Notes under the pieces: generated by a model
The model's input: only the letters and a program-made list of their open reading frames with translations
The model's database searches: none
Told to the model about the DNA's origin: nothing
Assembly (NCBI GenBank): GCA_040902445.1
Contig: JBBDXJ010000009.1
Coordinates: 1 to 55,376, forward strand
Length of the DNA stretch: 55,376 nucleotides
Reading direction: 5' to 3'
Origin: Chryseosolibacter sp040902445
GTDB taxonomy: Bacteria > Bacteroidota > Bacteroidia > Cytophagales > Cyclobacteriaceae
Position numbers and translations under genes: made by a program
In this document: positions 1 to 8,897 of the stretch, in pieces
How positions within the stretch are numbered: position 1 is the stretch's first letter
Layout: every line of letters starts with the position of its first letter

Positions 1-2
1 AA

Positions 3-626
3 CACATTGCAGCCGGGGAAGGTGGAATGATCACCACTAACAATCAACAGTTATACGAGAAATTGCTTGTCCTTCGCACGCACGGAATAACCCGCGACCC
101 TTCTATCTTTCAAAATGCAAAAGCCTTCGCCAATTCAGGCGACGATGCCACACAATACCCGGGCTGGTATATGGAGATGCAGGAATTGGGATTTAATTAC
201 AGAATTACCGACTTCCAGGCTGCTCTTGGATTAAGTCAGCTTGAACGCGCGGAGGAGGGACTTGCCAAAAGGCGCGAAATTGCGAAACGGTATGATGAAG
301 CTTTTGTTGGTCATCCAAATATTAAATCTCAGCAAAATGAAATGCAAGGGCGGGTTTCAGGTCACGCCTACCATCTTTATATTATTCAGGTGAACGATCG
401 CCTGGGATTATATAACCACCTGCGGAAGCATAATATTTTTGCGCAAGTTCACTATATCCCTACACATCTTATGCCTTATTACAGGCAATTAGGTTGGAAG
501 GAAGGCGCGTTACCAGTCGCCGAAGCCTATTATAAAAAATGTTTAAGTTTGCCAATGTATCCAACCCTCGCGGATGAAGAGCAGGACTACGTTATAGAAC
601 AAGTTAATAAGTACTTGAGTGAGTAG
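3..626 (+). CDS. pseC: UDP-4-amino-sugar aminotransferase PseC-like, 3' part
   Basis: C-terminal part of a DegT/DnrJ/EryC1-family PLP aminotransferase; the 5' end lies outside the window. The reading frame is open from base 3 and begins HIAAGEGG, the segment that directly follows the PLP-binding lysine in this family. The first two bases (aa) fit the end of an AAA lysine codon. Later signs are the ELGFNYRITDFQAALGLSQL region and the HIFAQVHYIPTH region typical of PseC. PseC transfers an amino group to C4 of the UDP-4-keto-6-deoxy sugar in pseudaminic acid synthesis. Its end overlaps the next gene by 8 bases, which suggests translational coupling. The neighbours PseF, PseH and PseI support the name. 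The generic family call is certain; the PseC subfamily is inferred from motifs and context. Confidence 0.87.
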   Translation, partial: HIAAGEGGMITTNNQQLYEKLLVLRTHGITRDPSIFQNAKAFANSGDDATQYPGWYMEMQELGFNYRITDFQAALGLSQLERAEEGLAKRREIAKRYDEAFVGHPNIKSQQNEMQGRVSGHAYHLYIIQVNDRLGLYNHLRKHNIFAQVHYIPTHLMPYYRQLGWKEGALPVAEAYYKKCLSLPMYPTLADEEQDYVIEQVNKYLSE

Positions 627-1323
627 AATCGCTATTATACCGGCTCGTGGCGGAAGCAAAAGGATTCCAAAGAAAAATATTAAACAATTTTTGGGTAGAC
701 CCATTATCGCTTATTCGATTGAGGCGGCGCTTGAGAGTCAAGTCTTTGATGAAGTAATGGTTTCAACGGATGATGAAGAAATTGAATTGGCAGCAAAACA
801 ATTTGGCGCAAAGGTGCCCTTCAGACGTTCTAACCATAATTCGGATGACTACGCGACAACGACGAATGTACTGCGTGAGGTGTTAAGTAATTATCAATCG
901 CAGCTAAACAAGTCTTTTAGTGAAGGTTGCTGTCTTTATCCTACAGCGCCTTTTGTTTCAGCTAAAAGATTGATTGAAGGTCTGAGTCTGCTAAGGACAG
1001 GGGATTACGATTCTGTTTATCCAATAGTTAAGTTCAGCTATCCAATCTGGCGGGCTCTTAAGGTTACTGATGACCAGCGTGTCTCGATGATCTGGCCGGA
1101 GAATCTCTTAAAACGATCGCAAGACTTGCAACCTGCTTACCATGATGCGGGTCAGTGGTATTGGTTTAAGATTGAAAGGTTCGTTCAGTCGGGAACTGAA
1201 ACGATGATGACCAATAACTCCTACGGTTTATTACTCAATGAATTGGAGGTTCAGGATATTGATAATGAAGAAGACTGGAAGTTGGCAGAGTTAAAATTCC
1301 AGTTCCGACAAAAAAGAAATTAG
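619..1323 (+). CDS. pseF: CMP-nonulosonate (pseudaminic acid) cytidylyltransferase
   Basis: Activates the finished nonulosonic acid by transfer to CTP, giving the CMP-sugar used by glycosyltransferases. The N-terminus has the nucleotide-binding signature IPARGGSKRIPKKN (about residues 7-20), followed by a GRPIIAYSI segment, as in NeuA/PseF/LegF enzymes. At 234 residues it has the usual length. Translation starts at GTG 619, inside the end of pseC; no ATG lies near enough upstream, and the signature begins only six residues after this start. The gene could act on pseudaminic or legionaminic acid; PseC, PseH-like and PseI-like neighbours favour pseudaminic acid. Confidence 0.9.
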   Translation: MSRIAIIPARGGSKRIPKKNIKQFLGRPIIAYSIEAALESQVFDEVMVSTDDEEIELAAKQFGAKVPFRRSNHNSDDYATTTNVLREVLSNYQSQLNKSFSEGCCLYPTAPFVSAKRLIEGLSLLRTGDYDSVYPIVKFSYPIWRALKVTDDQRVSMIWPENLLKRSQDLQPAYHDAGQWYWFKIERFVQSGTETMMTNNSYGLLLNELEVQDIDNEEDWKLAELKFQFRQKRN

Positions 1324-1363
1324 GCTTTAAGAAACCACAAACTGCCCGTCAAAACTCCGAGTT

Positions 1364-2245
1364 ATGTATACCGATCAAGTAACAATGAATAAATATGGCT
1401 TTTATTGGGTGAAGGAGAAACCTCGAAAAGAAGAACTGGAAAAATATTACAGCCAGAAATATTATCAAAAAGAGAAAGGAAATTATTCATTGGCCTATAC
1501 AGAAATGGAATTAACATTTTTTCAAAATAAAATCGAACAGAAATATTTTTTGCTAAAATTCATTGAGAAAAAAAAACAAAGGCCTTCGATGTTAGACTTT
1601 GGCTGTGGGGAAGGTTTTGCGCTTGATTTTTTTCAGAAACGTGGATGGGACGTATTGGGTTTGGACTACTCCAACTTTGGATGTACGAGATTCAATCCGC
1701 ACTTACTGGATAAAGTTATCAAGGGTGATGTGTATGAAAAAGCAACTGAGCTTATACGTGATAAAATTCGTTTTGATGTAGTTTGGCTTAAACATGTCCT
1801 TGAACACGTACCCGATCCACTGGAAGCGCTTTATATTTGTAACCAACTTACCAATGATGATGGAGTATTGATGATAGAAGTACCCAACGACTTCTCAGTA
1901 GTGCAACTGCATCTTTTGCAAGCAAACAGAATCAATAAACCATTTTGGATTTCTCTTCCAGATCACCTCTCCTACTTTAATAAAGAAGGACTGATCAATA
2001 TTTGTAAAGAGGCTGGCTGGAGCGTCATGACAATTATCGCAGACTTTCCGATAGATTTTTCGCTATTCCTGGACGAAACCAATTATACGAAAAAAACGAA
2101 CATTGGCCCCTTAATCCATCTGGCCAGGGTGGAAATAGAAAACCTGTTGCACAATATCTCCATTGAAAAAGTGAATAATTATTATGAGGCTATGGCAGAT
2201 CTGGGTATTGGACGAGGAATTATCGGATTTTTTAAAAAACAATAA
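1364..2245 (+). CDS. class I SAM-dependent methyltransferase
   Basis: A 293-residue methyltransferase of the Methyltransf_23 type. Motif I is LDFGCGEG at about residues 77-84, followed by an acidic end of strand 2 (VLGLDYS) and a KHVLEHVPDPLEAL segment typical of this group. Residues 10-35 (KYGFYWVKEKPRKEELEKYY) are polar and may bind a partner or sugar carrier. It sits between pseF and the acetyltransferase, so it may methylate the nonulosonate or its precursor, but the substrate cannot be read from the sequence. The stop codon abuts the start of the next gene, indicating one operon. An alternative start is the ATG at 1385. Confidence 0.85.
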   Translation: MYTDQVTMNKYGFYWVKEKPRKEELEKYYSQKYYQKEKGNYSLAYTEMELTFFQNKIEQKYFLLKFIEKKKQRPSMLDFGCGEGFALDFFQKRGWDVLGLDYSNFGCTRFNPHLLDKVIKGDVYEKATELIRDKIRFDVVWLKHVLEHVPDPLEALYICNQLTNDDGVLMIEVPNDFSVVQLHLLQANRINKPFWISLPDHLSYFNKEGLINICKEAGWSVMTIIADFPIDFSLFLDETNYTKKTNIGPLIHLARVEIENLLHNISIEKVNNYYEAMADLGIGRGIIGFFKKQ

Positions 2246-2830
2246 ATGGATACCGCATACAATTGCCTGCCAATGCAGGTTTTTAAATATGGGTTGTATG
2301 AAGTGCAGCCTTATCGTTTTCAGGACTTGTTTAAGATCAAAGAATGGAGAAATAGCCAAATCGATGTATTGCGGCAAAAAAAAGTGTTAACGGATGAAGA
2401 TCAGATTGCCTACTATCAGAAAATCATAGAACCATCCTTCAAAGAAACACATCCAAGAATTATCCTATTCAGTTTTCTATTTGATAGCGAACTTATAGGT
2501 TATGGAGGACTTACTAACTGTTCATGGGAAGATAAGCGAAGCGAGCTTTCTTTTCTCGTTTCTACAATCAGAGCAACAGAAGAAGAACTATATAAGAATG
2601 ATTTTTCGGCATTTATCCATCTTATGACACAGGTTAATTTCGAAATTCTTCAGTTTAACCGGTTGTTCACAGAGACATTCGATATACGTCCACTTCACAT
2701 CACGACATTAGAAAAAAATGGATTTGTGAGAGAGGGCGTGATGAAAGAACACGTCATTATTGGCGGCAGATCTGTAGACTCTGTGATCCATGGTCTCCTA
2801 AGGTCATATTATAAACAAAATAGAATTTGA
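2246..2830 (+). CDS. pseH: GNAT N-acetyltransferase, PseH-like
   Basis: A 194-residue GNAT-fold protein. Supporting segments are an N-terminal RFQDLFKIKEWRNS, a central LIGYGGLTNCSW strand, and a C-terminal LEKNGFVREGVMKE, the usual ending of Acetyltransf_3 proteins. PseH acetylates the C4 amino group made by PseC. The gene begins at the base after the methyltransferase stop codon and ends one base before the following ATG, so it is embedded in the operon. The family is clear. The PseH role rests mainly on position between PseC/PseF and PseI genes, and a different sugar-amine acetyltransferase is possible. Confidence 0.78.
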   Translation: MDTAYNCLPMQVFKYGLYEVQPYRFQDLFKIKEWRNSQIDVLRQKKVLTDEDQIAYYQKIIEPSFKETHPRIILFSFLFDSELIGYGGLTNCSWEDKRSELSFLVSTIRATEEELYKNDFSAFIHLMTQVNFEILQFNRLFTETFDIRPLHITTLEKNGFVREGVMKEHVIIGGRSVDSVIHGLLRSYYKQNRI

Positions 2831-2831
2831 C

Positions 2832-4748
2832 ATGATTAAAATCAAAGGTAAAAATGTTTTCATAAGCGGTGGGAATGGTGTAATAGGCAAAAACCTGGTT
2901 CAGCGCCTTCATGAACTCGGAGCAAAAGTTTTGGTTGGCGACCTTAAACCACGGCCAGCGTCGTGGCCAAATGAGATCTTGTACAGACAAGGCGATTTGA
3001 ATTACATAACAAAGGAAGAATTGGAGACATTTCAGCCAAACTTGTTTTTTCACCTCGCGGCAACTTTTGAAAGATCCACTGAATCCTATGAATTCTGGAA
3101 CGAGAATGCCTGGCACAATGTGAGGCTTAGCACACATCTGATGACGGTCTTGAAGGATCTAAAATCATTGCAAAAAGTGATTTTCGCTTCGAGCTATCTG
3201 ATCTACGATAAGAAACTTTACCAATTTGATAAACCCGCTCCCAAGGCTGTCTCGCTGACAGAAACAGATCCAGTTCTTCCACGTAATCTAACAGGAGCCG
3301 CAAAATTAAATCATGAGATTGAGCTTAGATTTCTAAACGACTTCAAACAAGAACAATTCCAATCTGTGTCAGCGCGGATATACAGGAGCTATGGAAAGCA
3401 TTCCCGTGATATTATATCCCGCTGGATCAGGCAGCTTCTTAAGGGAGATAATACGTTAAGCTTGTATAGAAAAGAGGGTATTTTTGATTATGTTTTTGCT
3501 GAAGATGTTTCCGAAGGGCTTATCCGCCTTGCTGTCTCAGAGCAAGCTAACGGAATAGTAAATTTAGGAAGAGGGAACGCGCGAAGAGTCGAAGAAGTAG
3601 TGGAAATTCTAAAAACATATTTTCCTCTAATAAAATGCAGTGAGGAAAATATAGACATTCCCTATGAAGGTTCTCAGGCAGACATGAACCTGTTTAGGCA
3701 GCTTACAGGATGGGCGCCCGAGCAAGATCTTGAAGCAACAATTCCGAAAATGATTGAGCATGAAAAAGCAAGCTTTCACGACGAAGATCAAGGAGATCTT
3801 CCAGCTTTCAATGTTTTGGTTACATCTGCCTCAAAGAAAGTACCAATGCTTAAGGCTTTAAAGAAAGCATGCTTAAAATTGGGTGGTAACATAAAACTTT
3901 TTGCAGCAGACATACACCCTGATGCGCTCGCCAAGTATTTTTCCGATTGCTTTTGGAATATGCCTAAAACAATCGGCTCAAATAGACCGTCTATCCTGAG
4001 TTTTTTATTGGAAAATAAAATCAAAGTAATAATACCAACGAGAGATGGTGAGTTGACATTTTGGTCTGATTGGAAATCTGTTTTGCTAGACCACGGCATT
4101 TATGTGATGGTGAGTTCAACGCATGCCGTGGAAATTTGTCTGGACAAGCTAAAGTTTTATGAAAAGTTGTCAGAACATTCGTTACCCGTTATACCGACTT
4201 ATTTAGAAATCGAAAAACTAAAAGATAATCACGCTTTTGTAGTTAAGGAAAGGTTCGGCGCAGGTTCTCAGAGCTTAGGATTAAACTTGAACAAAGAGCA
4301 AGCTTTAAATCAAGCCTCAAAACTGGAGAATCCTATTTTCCAACCCTTTATTCCCGGAATTGAGCTTAGCATCGATGTTTTTGTCGGACAAAATAAAAAG
4401 TTGAAAGGCGTAATTATCAGGAGCCGGGACTTTGTCGTCAATGGCGAATCCCAAATTACCACTGTAATAGCTGACCCTAATCTCGAAAAATTGATCGAAC
4501 AAGCCGCAAAAATTATCGATCTTGAAGGACATGCCATTTTTCAAGTTATTAAGAATGAGAAGGGCTATCATATAATTGAATGCAACAGCAGATTTGGAGG
4601 CGCCTCTACTTTGTCGATCGCAGCAGGACTCGACACATTCTATTGGGTTTTACTAGAAAGTACAGGGGGAGAATTAAATACTTACCCATTTGTTAAAAAA
4701 GTTGGGGTCAAGCAAATCCGTCATGCGGAGGATAAGTTGATTGAATAA
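2832..4748 (+). CDS. fusion of SDR epimerase/dehydratase and ATP-grasp ligase
   Basis: A 638-residue two-domain protein. Residues 1 to about 320 are an extended-SDR nucleotide-sugar domain: the NAD-binding glycines are G13, G16 and G19, and residues 215-250 (FDYVFAEDVSEGLIRL, then NLGRG) are typical of this group. The usual catalytic Tyr-x-x-x-Lys reads TGAAK, with Thr154 in place of Tyr. Residues from about 326 to the end form an ATP-grasp domain like those of carbamoyl-phosphate-synthase-like ligases: an N-terminal VLVTSASKKVPMLKALKKA, a central VVKERFGAGSQSLG and a metal-site region HIIECNSRFGGAST. The last eight bases overlap a TTG codon of the HAD reading frame. Fusion to an ATP-dependent ligase inside a nonulosonate operon suggests an extra amide or ester modification, or a replacement step. 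The product is unknown. Confidence 0.85.
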   Translation: MIKIKGKNVFISGGNGVIGKNLVQRLHELGAKVLVGDLKPRPASWPNEILYRQGDLNYITKEELETFQPNLFFHLAATFERSTESYEFWNENAWHNVRLSTHLMTVLKDLKSLQKVIFASSYLIYDKKLYQFDKPAPKAVSLTETDPVLPRNLTGAAKLNHEIELRFLNDFKQEQFQSVSARIYRSYGKHSRDIISRWIRQLLKGDNTLSLYRKEGIFDYVFAEDVSEGLIRLAVSEQANGIVNLGRGNARRVEEVVEILKTYFPLIKCSEENIDIPYEGSQADMNLFRQLTGWAPEQDLEATIPKMIEHEKASFHDEDQGDLPAFNVLVTSASKKVPMLKALKKACLKLGGNIKLFAADIHPDALAKYFSDCFWNMPKTIGSNRPSILSFLLENKIKVIIPTRDGELTFWSDWKSVLLDHGIYVMVSSTHAVEICLDKLKFYEKLSEHSLPVIPTYLEIEKLKDNHAFVVKERFGAGSQSLGLNLNKEQALNQASKLENPIFQPFIPGIELSIDVFVGQNKKLKGVIIRSRDFVVNGESQITTVIADPNLEKLIEQAAKIIDLEGHAIFQVIKNEKGYHIIECNSRFGGASTLSIAAGLDTFYWVLLESTGGELNTYPFVKKVGVKQIRHAEDKLIE

Positions 4749-4749
4749 A

Positions 4750-5409
4750 ATGGTTTACGTGTTCGATTTAGATGATACTCTTTTTGAAGAGATGACTTTT
4801 GTTAAGAGTGGTTTTAAGGCCGTGGCTAAGTTTTTAAATCAATCCTACAACTTGAATGAATTTGAATTATTCGATCGTTTGGTAGCCTATGAGAAGGGAT
4901 TCGGCAGAGGTAAAGTTTTCGATATTGTGCTACGTGATTATGATGTATATACTAAATTCGCTGTAAGAAAATGTATTACGATTTACCGTCAGCACAATCC
5001 GGTCATTGAATTATTTCCCGATGCGATACGTTGCTTAGAAAGGCTGCGTGGAAGCAGCGTGTATATTGTGACTGATGGGAACAAACTTGTGCAGCAGCGC
5101 AAAATTGCAGCCTTGGGATTGTCGAAGTGGGTTAAGTTTTCTTTTATTACTTACAGATTTGGCATCAAACATTCAAAGCCATCGCCTTATTGTTTTCTAA
5201 AAATTTGTAAAATTGAGAAATGTAACCCAAGCGAAGTGACTTGCATCGCAGACAATCCAAAGAAGGATTTTATTGGCATTAAGCCACTGGGGTTCAAAAC
5301 TGTCCGTGTTTTAAGAGGTAATTATAAAGATTTGAGGTTGGATCAGGCTTACGAAGCGGATTTAAAAATTAACAATTTGGATGATTTAAAAATTGAAGAT
5401 CATGTTTAA
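4750..5409 (+). CDS. HAD-superfamily hydrolase (phosphatase)
   Basis: About 219 residues. HAD motif I is FDLDDTLFEE, giving nucleophile Asp6 and acid Asp8. Motif II is IVTDGN, and the last acidic motif is CIADNPKKDF. The cap sits between motifs I and II as in subclass I. I place the start at ATG 4750, directly before motif I; a TTG at 4741 in the same frame overlaps the previous stop and is the alternative. In the operon it lies between the epimerase/ATP-grasp fusion and PseI. Since no PseG is visible, a phosphate-removing step on the pathway intermediate is an attractive but unproven role. Confidence 0.82.
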   Translation: MVYVFDLDDTLFEEMTFVKSGFKAVAKFLNQSYNLNEFELFDRLVAYEKGFGRGKVFDIVLRDYDVYTKFAVRKCITIYRQHNPVIELFPDAIRCLERLRGSSVYIVTDGNKLVQQRKIAALGLSKWVKFSFITYRFGIKHSKPSPYCFLKICKIEKCNPSEVTCIADNPKKDFIGIKPLGFKTVRVLRGNYKDLRLDQAYEADLKINNLDDLKIEDHV

Positions 5410-6442
5410 AATTGGAAAATACGATATTGAACAATTTGGTAAACCCTTCATTATTGCAGAGATGTCGGGAAATCATAACCAGTCTTTAGACCGGGCTCTG
5501 GAAATTGTTGAAGCGGGCGCCCAATCAGGCGTGCAAGCGATTAAGTTACAGACCTACACTGCGGATACTATTACTTTTAAGGGAGCGTATAGAATTAACG
5601 ACAAAGATTCTTTGTGGAATGGGAAGGAACTCCATGAATTATACACATTGGCATATACTCCATGGGAGTGGCATTCTGCTATATTTGAAAAGGCCAGGCA
5701 AAGAGGGCTATTGGCTTTTAGCTCACCTTTTGATGAGTCTGCAGTAGATTTTCTTGAAACGTTAAATGTCCCTTGTTATAAAATTGCATCTTTCGAAAAT
5801 ACCGATCATACTTTGCTTAAGAAAGTTGCACGCACTGGCAAACCAGTAATTATGTCTACCGGAGTAGCTTCCATTGCAGATCTGCAAGAATCCATAGAAG
5901 TATTAAAGTCTTCGGGATGTTCTCAGATCGTACTTTTAAAGTGTACCAGCACTTATCCTTCATCCCCTGAGCAAACCAATCTGGCAACTATCCCACATAT
6001 GCGTGAACTATTTAAGTGCCCGGTTGGCTTGTCAGATCATACGATGGGTGTAGGTGTTGCCGTAGCCTCAGTCGCATTAGGAGCACCTGTTATAGAAAAA
6101 CATTTCACATTGAATAGGGCGGATGGAGGAGTTGACAGCGCGTTTTCACTGGAACCTTCAGAGTTGAAGAACCTGGTCGTTGAATCAGAAAGAGCTTGGC
6201 TAGGCATAGGACAAGTTTCGTATACTTTGTCGGAAAAAGAGAAAAAGTCACTTGTCTATAAACGTTCATTGTTCATTGTCAAGGACATTCGCAAAGGCGA
6301 AATTATTTCCGCAGAACATATAAAATCGATTCGGCCTGCTACCGGTTTGCACACCAGATACTATCAGGAGGTAATTGGCAAGAAGACCGCAGCGAATATA
6401 TCGGCTGGGACGCCATTAAGATTTGACCTAATCGAAAAGTAA
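5402..6442 (+). CDS. pseI: pseudaminic acid synthase
   Basis: Condenses the 2,4-diacetamido-trideoxy-hexose with phosphoenolpyruvate to give the nine-carbon acid. The NeuB TIM barrel covers roughly residues 1-270, with the N-terminal FIIAEMSGNHNQSLDRALE, GLLAFSSPFDESAVDFLE, VGLSDHTMGVGVAVASVALGA and EKHFTL segments. A SAF (antifreeze-like) domain covers the last ~60 residues (SLFIVKDIRKGEIIS onwards). The AEMSGNHN form is more like PseI than sialic acid NeuB. ATG 5402 is preferred over an in-frame TTG at 5393; it overlaps the HAD gene by 8 bases. At 346 residues it has full length. Confidence 0.92.
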   Translation: MFKIGKYDIEQFGKPFIIAEMSGNHNQSLDRALEIVEAGAQSGVQAIKLQTYTADTITFKGAYRINDKDSLWNGKELHELYTLAYTPWEWHSAIFEKARQRGLLAFSSPFDESAVDFLETLNVPCYKIASFENTDHTLLKKVARTGKPVIMSTGVASIADLQESIEVLKSSGCSQIVLLKCTSTYPSSPEQTNLATIPHMRELFKCPVGLSDHTMGVGVAVASVALGAPVIEKHFTLNRADGGVDSAFSLEPSELKNLVVESERAWLGIGQVSYTLSEKEKKSLVYKRSLFIVKDIRKGEIISAEHIKSIRPATGLHTRYYQEVIGKKTAANISAGTPLRFDLIEK

Positions 6443-6573
6443 CGATATGAATCGTAATTCCTGAAGGGAATGATCGACAAAATGCAATTGAAATAAAACT
6501 GAATCTTTTCTTAATTAAACCGACATCAAACAAGCCTCTTATTAAATGCGCGCCTTGATGAATTTTCCTTGCC

Positions 6574-8019
6574 ATGTCAGGTAAAAAGCTTTTAAGCCAA
6601 AGCTTTATATATGGTGCTGCCAGTTTATTAATTAATGGAAGCAATTTTTTTCTTATTCCATTTTATACACATTACCTCCAAACCGCCGAATACGGAATTA
6701 TCAGCAGTACTACACTATTCAGCACTTTTATTTCGTCCTTTTTCGTCTTTGGCTTAAACGGAGCGATCACGCGCTTTTACTTTGATTATAATAAAAATGC
6801 CTTCCGCAGTTTTTTGTTCACTGTGTTTGGATTCCAGGTGTTGATTTCTTTTTTTATATGTTTAATTTTCGTCGTCCTTGACGGTATTTTTCTAGACCGT
6901 CTTTTCAATCAGGTGCGCTATGATCCCTTTCTGAAAACCGGAATATGGATTGGATTCTTTGGTGCCTTTTCCGCAATCCCGCTGGCATTGCTCCAGGCAC
7001 AGTCCAAAGCTCTCCTATACCGAATGTTTACAACACTATCGTTTATTCTATTAACGATTTTTATGATTTTTTTTATTGTTTACCGACAGGAAGGTGGCAT
7101 GGGAGGTATTCGAGCTTATTTGATCAGCAGTGTTGCAATGGCTGTTTTGTACAGCGTCTATGTATTTTATAATTGCAGATTTGAAGTCAAGATGGACTAT
7201 GTTAAAACAGCTTTGGGTTTTAGTTTCCCTTTAATGGTTTATGCCATATTCGGTACACTGACGGAGCTTTCATCTAAGTATTTCATTGAAAGATATATAT
7301 CGTTATCCGAATTAGGAATCTACAATGTTGCCCAACAATTTTCATCTATTATTATTTTAGTTACAAACGCCATAAATATGGCATGGGTCCCACTTTTTTA
7401 TTCAGCCGCCAAAGTCAGTGAATCATCCGAACTTTTCTCCTCGTTTGGAAAATTCCTCATTTTTGTTCTCACATCCATGGGATTGGTATTCGCCTTATTC
7501 TCGGAAGAGTTAGTTAAAGTGACGATGTCTCCAGGCTATCAAGACGTTTCGCTTTATATGCCCTTGCTACTTTTGGCATATATTATTGGTAATGGCTACT
7601 GGATATTGATAATTAATCCTCTTTCCTTTTCCAAAAAAACAATCTATTTACCAATGCTCACCATTTTTTCCGGAGCTGTTGCAGTCGGAGGGAACTTTCT
7701 ACTTGTTCCGAGGGTAGGCGCATTTGGTGCTGCCTTCGCAACTTGTCTTACGTACCTGGTATTGATTGCGACTGCTTATCTCCCGTACCGAAAGTTTAGC
7801 TCCGTACGTTACAAATTTGCAGCTATGAATGGAATGGTCGCGATAGCGGTAATTCTTTACGTTGGATCAACAATAGTTGAACTTGAAACTCCAATCGTAA
7901 AAAGTCTTTTTAAGCTGGGTATTTTAGCTATATTCTATTTAGTCTTGAAATACCTTGGAATTTATTCCATTGCTGATGTAAAAAGTTTTTTGCAATCACA
8001 ATTTAAAACTACACAGTAA
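6574..8019 (+). CDS. wzx: polysaccharide flippase (Wzx/RfbX type)
   Basis: A 481-residue integral membrane protein with about a dozen hydrophobic segments along the whole length and short polar loops. The N-terminal segment with GAASLLINGSNFFLIPFYTH, followed by AEYGIIS, is the usual start of the oligosaccharide flippase family (MOP superfamily). It would turn lipid-linked repeat units to the periplasmic side. It follows pseI after 131 bases without a visible hairpin and overlaps the next gene by one base (TAATG). The family is secure; the transported glycan is inferred from the neighbours. Confidence 0.85.
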   Translation: MSGKKLLSQSFIYGAASLLINGSNFFLIPFYTHYLQTAEYGIISSTTLFSTFISSFFVFGLNGAITRFYFDYNKNAFRSFLFTVFGFQVLISFFICLIFVVLDGIFLDRLFNQVRYDPFLKTGIWIGFFGAFSAIPLALLQAQSKALLYRMFTTLSFILLTIFMIFFIVYRQEGGMGGIRAYLISSVAMAVLYSVYVFYNCRFEVKMDYVKTALGFSFPLMVYAIFGTLTELSSKYFIERYISLSELGIYNVAQQFSSIIILVTNAINMAWVPLFYSAAKVSESSELFSSFGKFLIFVLTSMGLVFALFSEELVKVTMSPGYQDVSLYMPLLLLAYIIGNGYWILIINPLSFSKKTIYLPMLTIFSGAVAVGGNFLLVPRVGAFGAAFATCLTYLVLIATAYLPYRKFSSVRYKFAAMNGMVAIAVILYVGSTIVELETPIVKSLFKLGILAIFYLVLKYLGIYSIADVKSFLQSQFKTTQ

Positions 8020-8888
8020 TGCAAAAGTTAGTGCTCACACATGTCTTTAAATTTTCAGCTAAAATAATCAAGTCGCTATCGCTTTGGTTGAGTAATCTGG
8101 CTCGGAGAGTCAATGGCTTGACACTACTGACGCCTGAGGAGCGGAAGATACTAAGCAGAAACACGATATTCAAGGATAAACATAAAGGTCAGCGTGCATT
8201 CGTAATTGTAAACGGCCCATCACTGAAGGACCAGGATATCACTTGTCTGGCCAATGAGATCACATTCGTTGTATCCGGCTTTTACAAACATGACGTGATC
8301 AAGAAATGGCAACCAAAGTATTATTGTATTTTGGATAAAACTTTTTTCAACGGCACAGAGTCAACCATTAACTTTTTTAAACAGCTTCAAGAATCAATAA
8401 AGGAGAGCATATTTTTCATTCCGTTGTTTAGAGGCTTCGTTGCTAACAAAAAAAATGATCTTCTACCCCCAGGCAACACCTATTACATTGCAACAGCCGG
8501 ACCCCCGAATAGTAAAATTGCAATGAATGGGGTCGTTCAATCATTTGCCGGAGTAGGCGCATTTGCCTTGGCTCAGGCGATTTACATGGGCTGCAGCCCA
8601 ATTTATTTATTGGGCTTTGATCATGATTATTTGGCTAATCGCGGCGTTGATCGCCATTTCTATTCAGGGGGAACAATATCGGGCGAAGCGTCTGTTTCAG
8701 TCCCGTTAGCTGATCGTATCCCCTACGATGAAGAAATGAGAATGAATTTGTGGCTGTGGAGGAACTATCGGAGTTTGGATAAAATCGCCAGAAAAAAAGG
8801 TCTGGAGATTTTTAATGCAACACACCGTGGATACTTAGATGTTTTTAAAAGAGTAGATTTTGAGAGCATCAAGTTCAATGAGCTTTAA
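8019..8888 (+). CDS. DUF115-like (MptE-like fold) protein of polysaccharide locus
   Basis: A 289-residue protein with an N-terminal hydrophobic stretch (about residues 7-27), then a Rossmann-like core beginning AFVIVNGPSLKDQDI (about residues 59-73), the GPSL motif of the DUF115 family. That family includes archaeal 6-hydroxymethylpterin pyrophosphokinase and bacterial motility accessory factors that help attach nonulosonates to flagellin. Further shared parts are FAQAIYMGCSPIYLLGFDH-like segments near residues 190-208 (here FALAQAIYMGC). In polysaccharide loci such proteins are probably transferases, but this function is not established. The start overlaps the flippase stop codon. Confidence 0.65.
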   Translation: MQKLVLTHVFKFSAKIIKSLSLWLSNLARRVNGLTLLTPEERKILSRNTIFKDKHKGQRAFVIVNGPSLKDQDITCLANEITFVVSGFYKHDVIKKWQPKYYCILDKTFFNGTESTINFFKQLQESIKESIFFIPLFRGFVANKKNDLLPPGNTYYIATAGPPNSKIAMNGVVQSFAGVGAFALAQAIYMGCSPIYLLGFDHDYLANRGVDRHFYSGGTISGEASVSVPLADRIPYDEEMRMNLWLWRNYRSLDKIARKKGLEIFNATHRGYLDVFKRVDFESIKFNEL

Positions 8889-8897
8889 ACTTCATAA

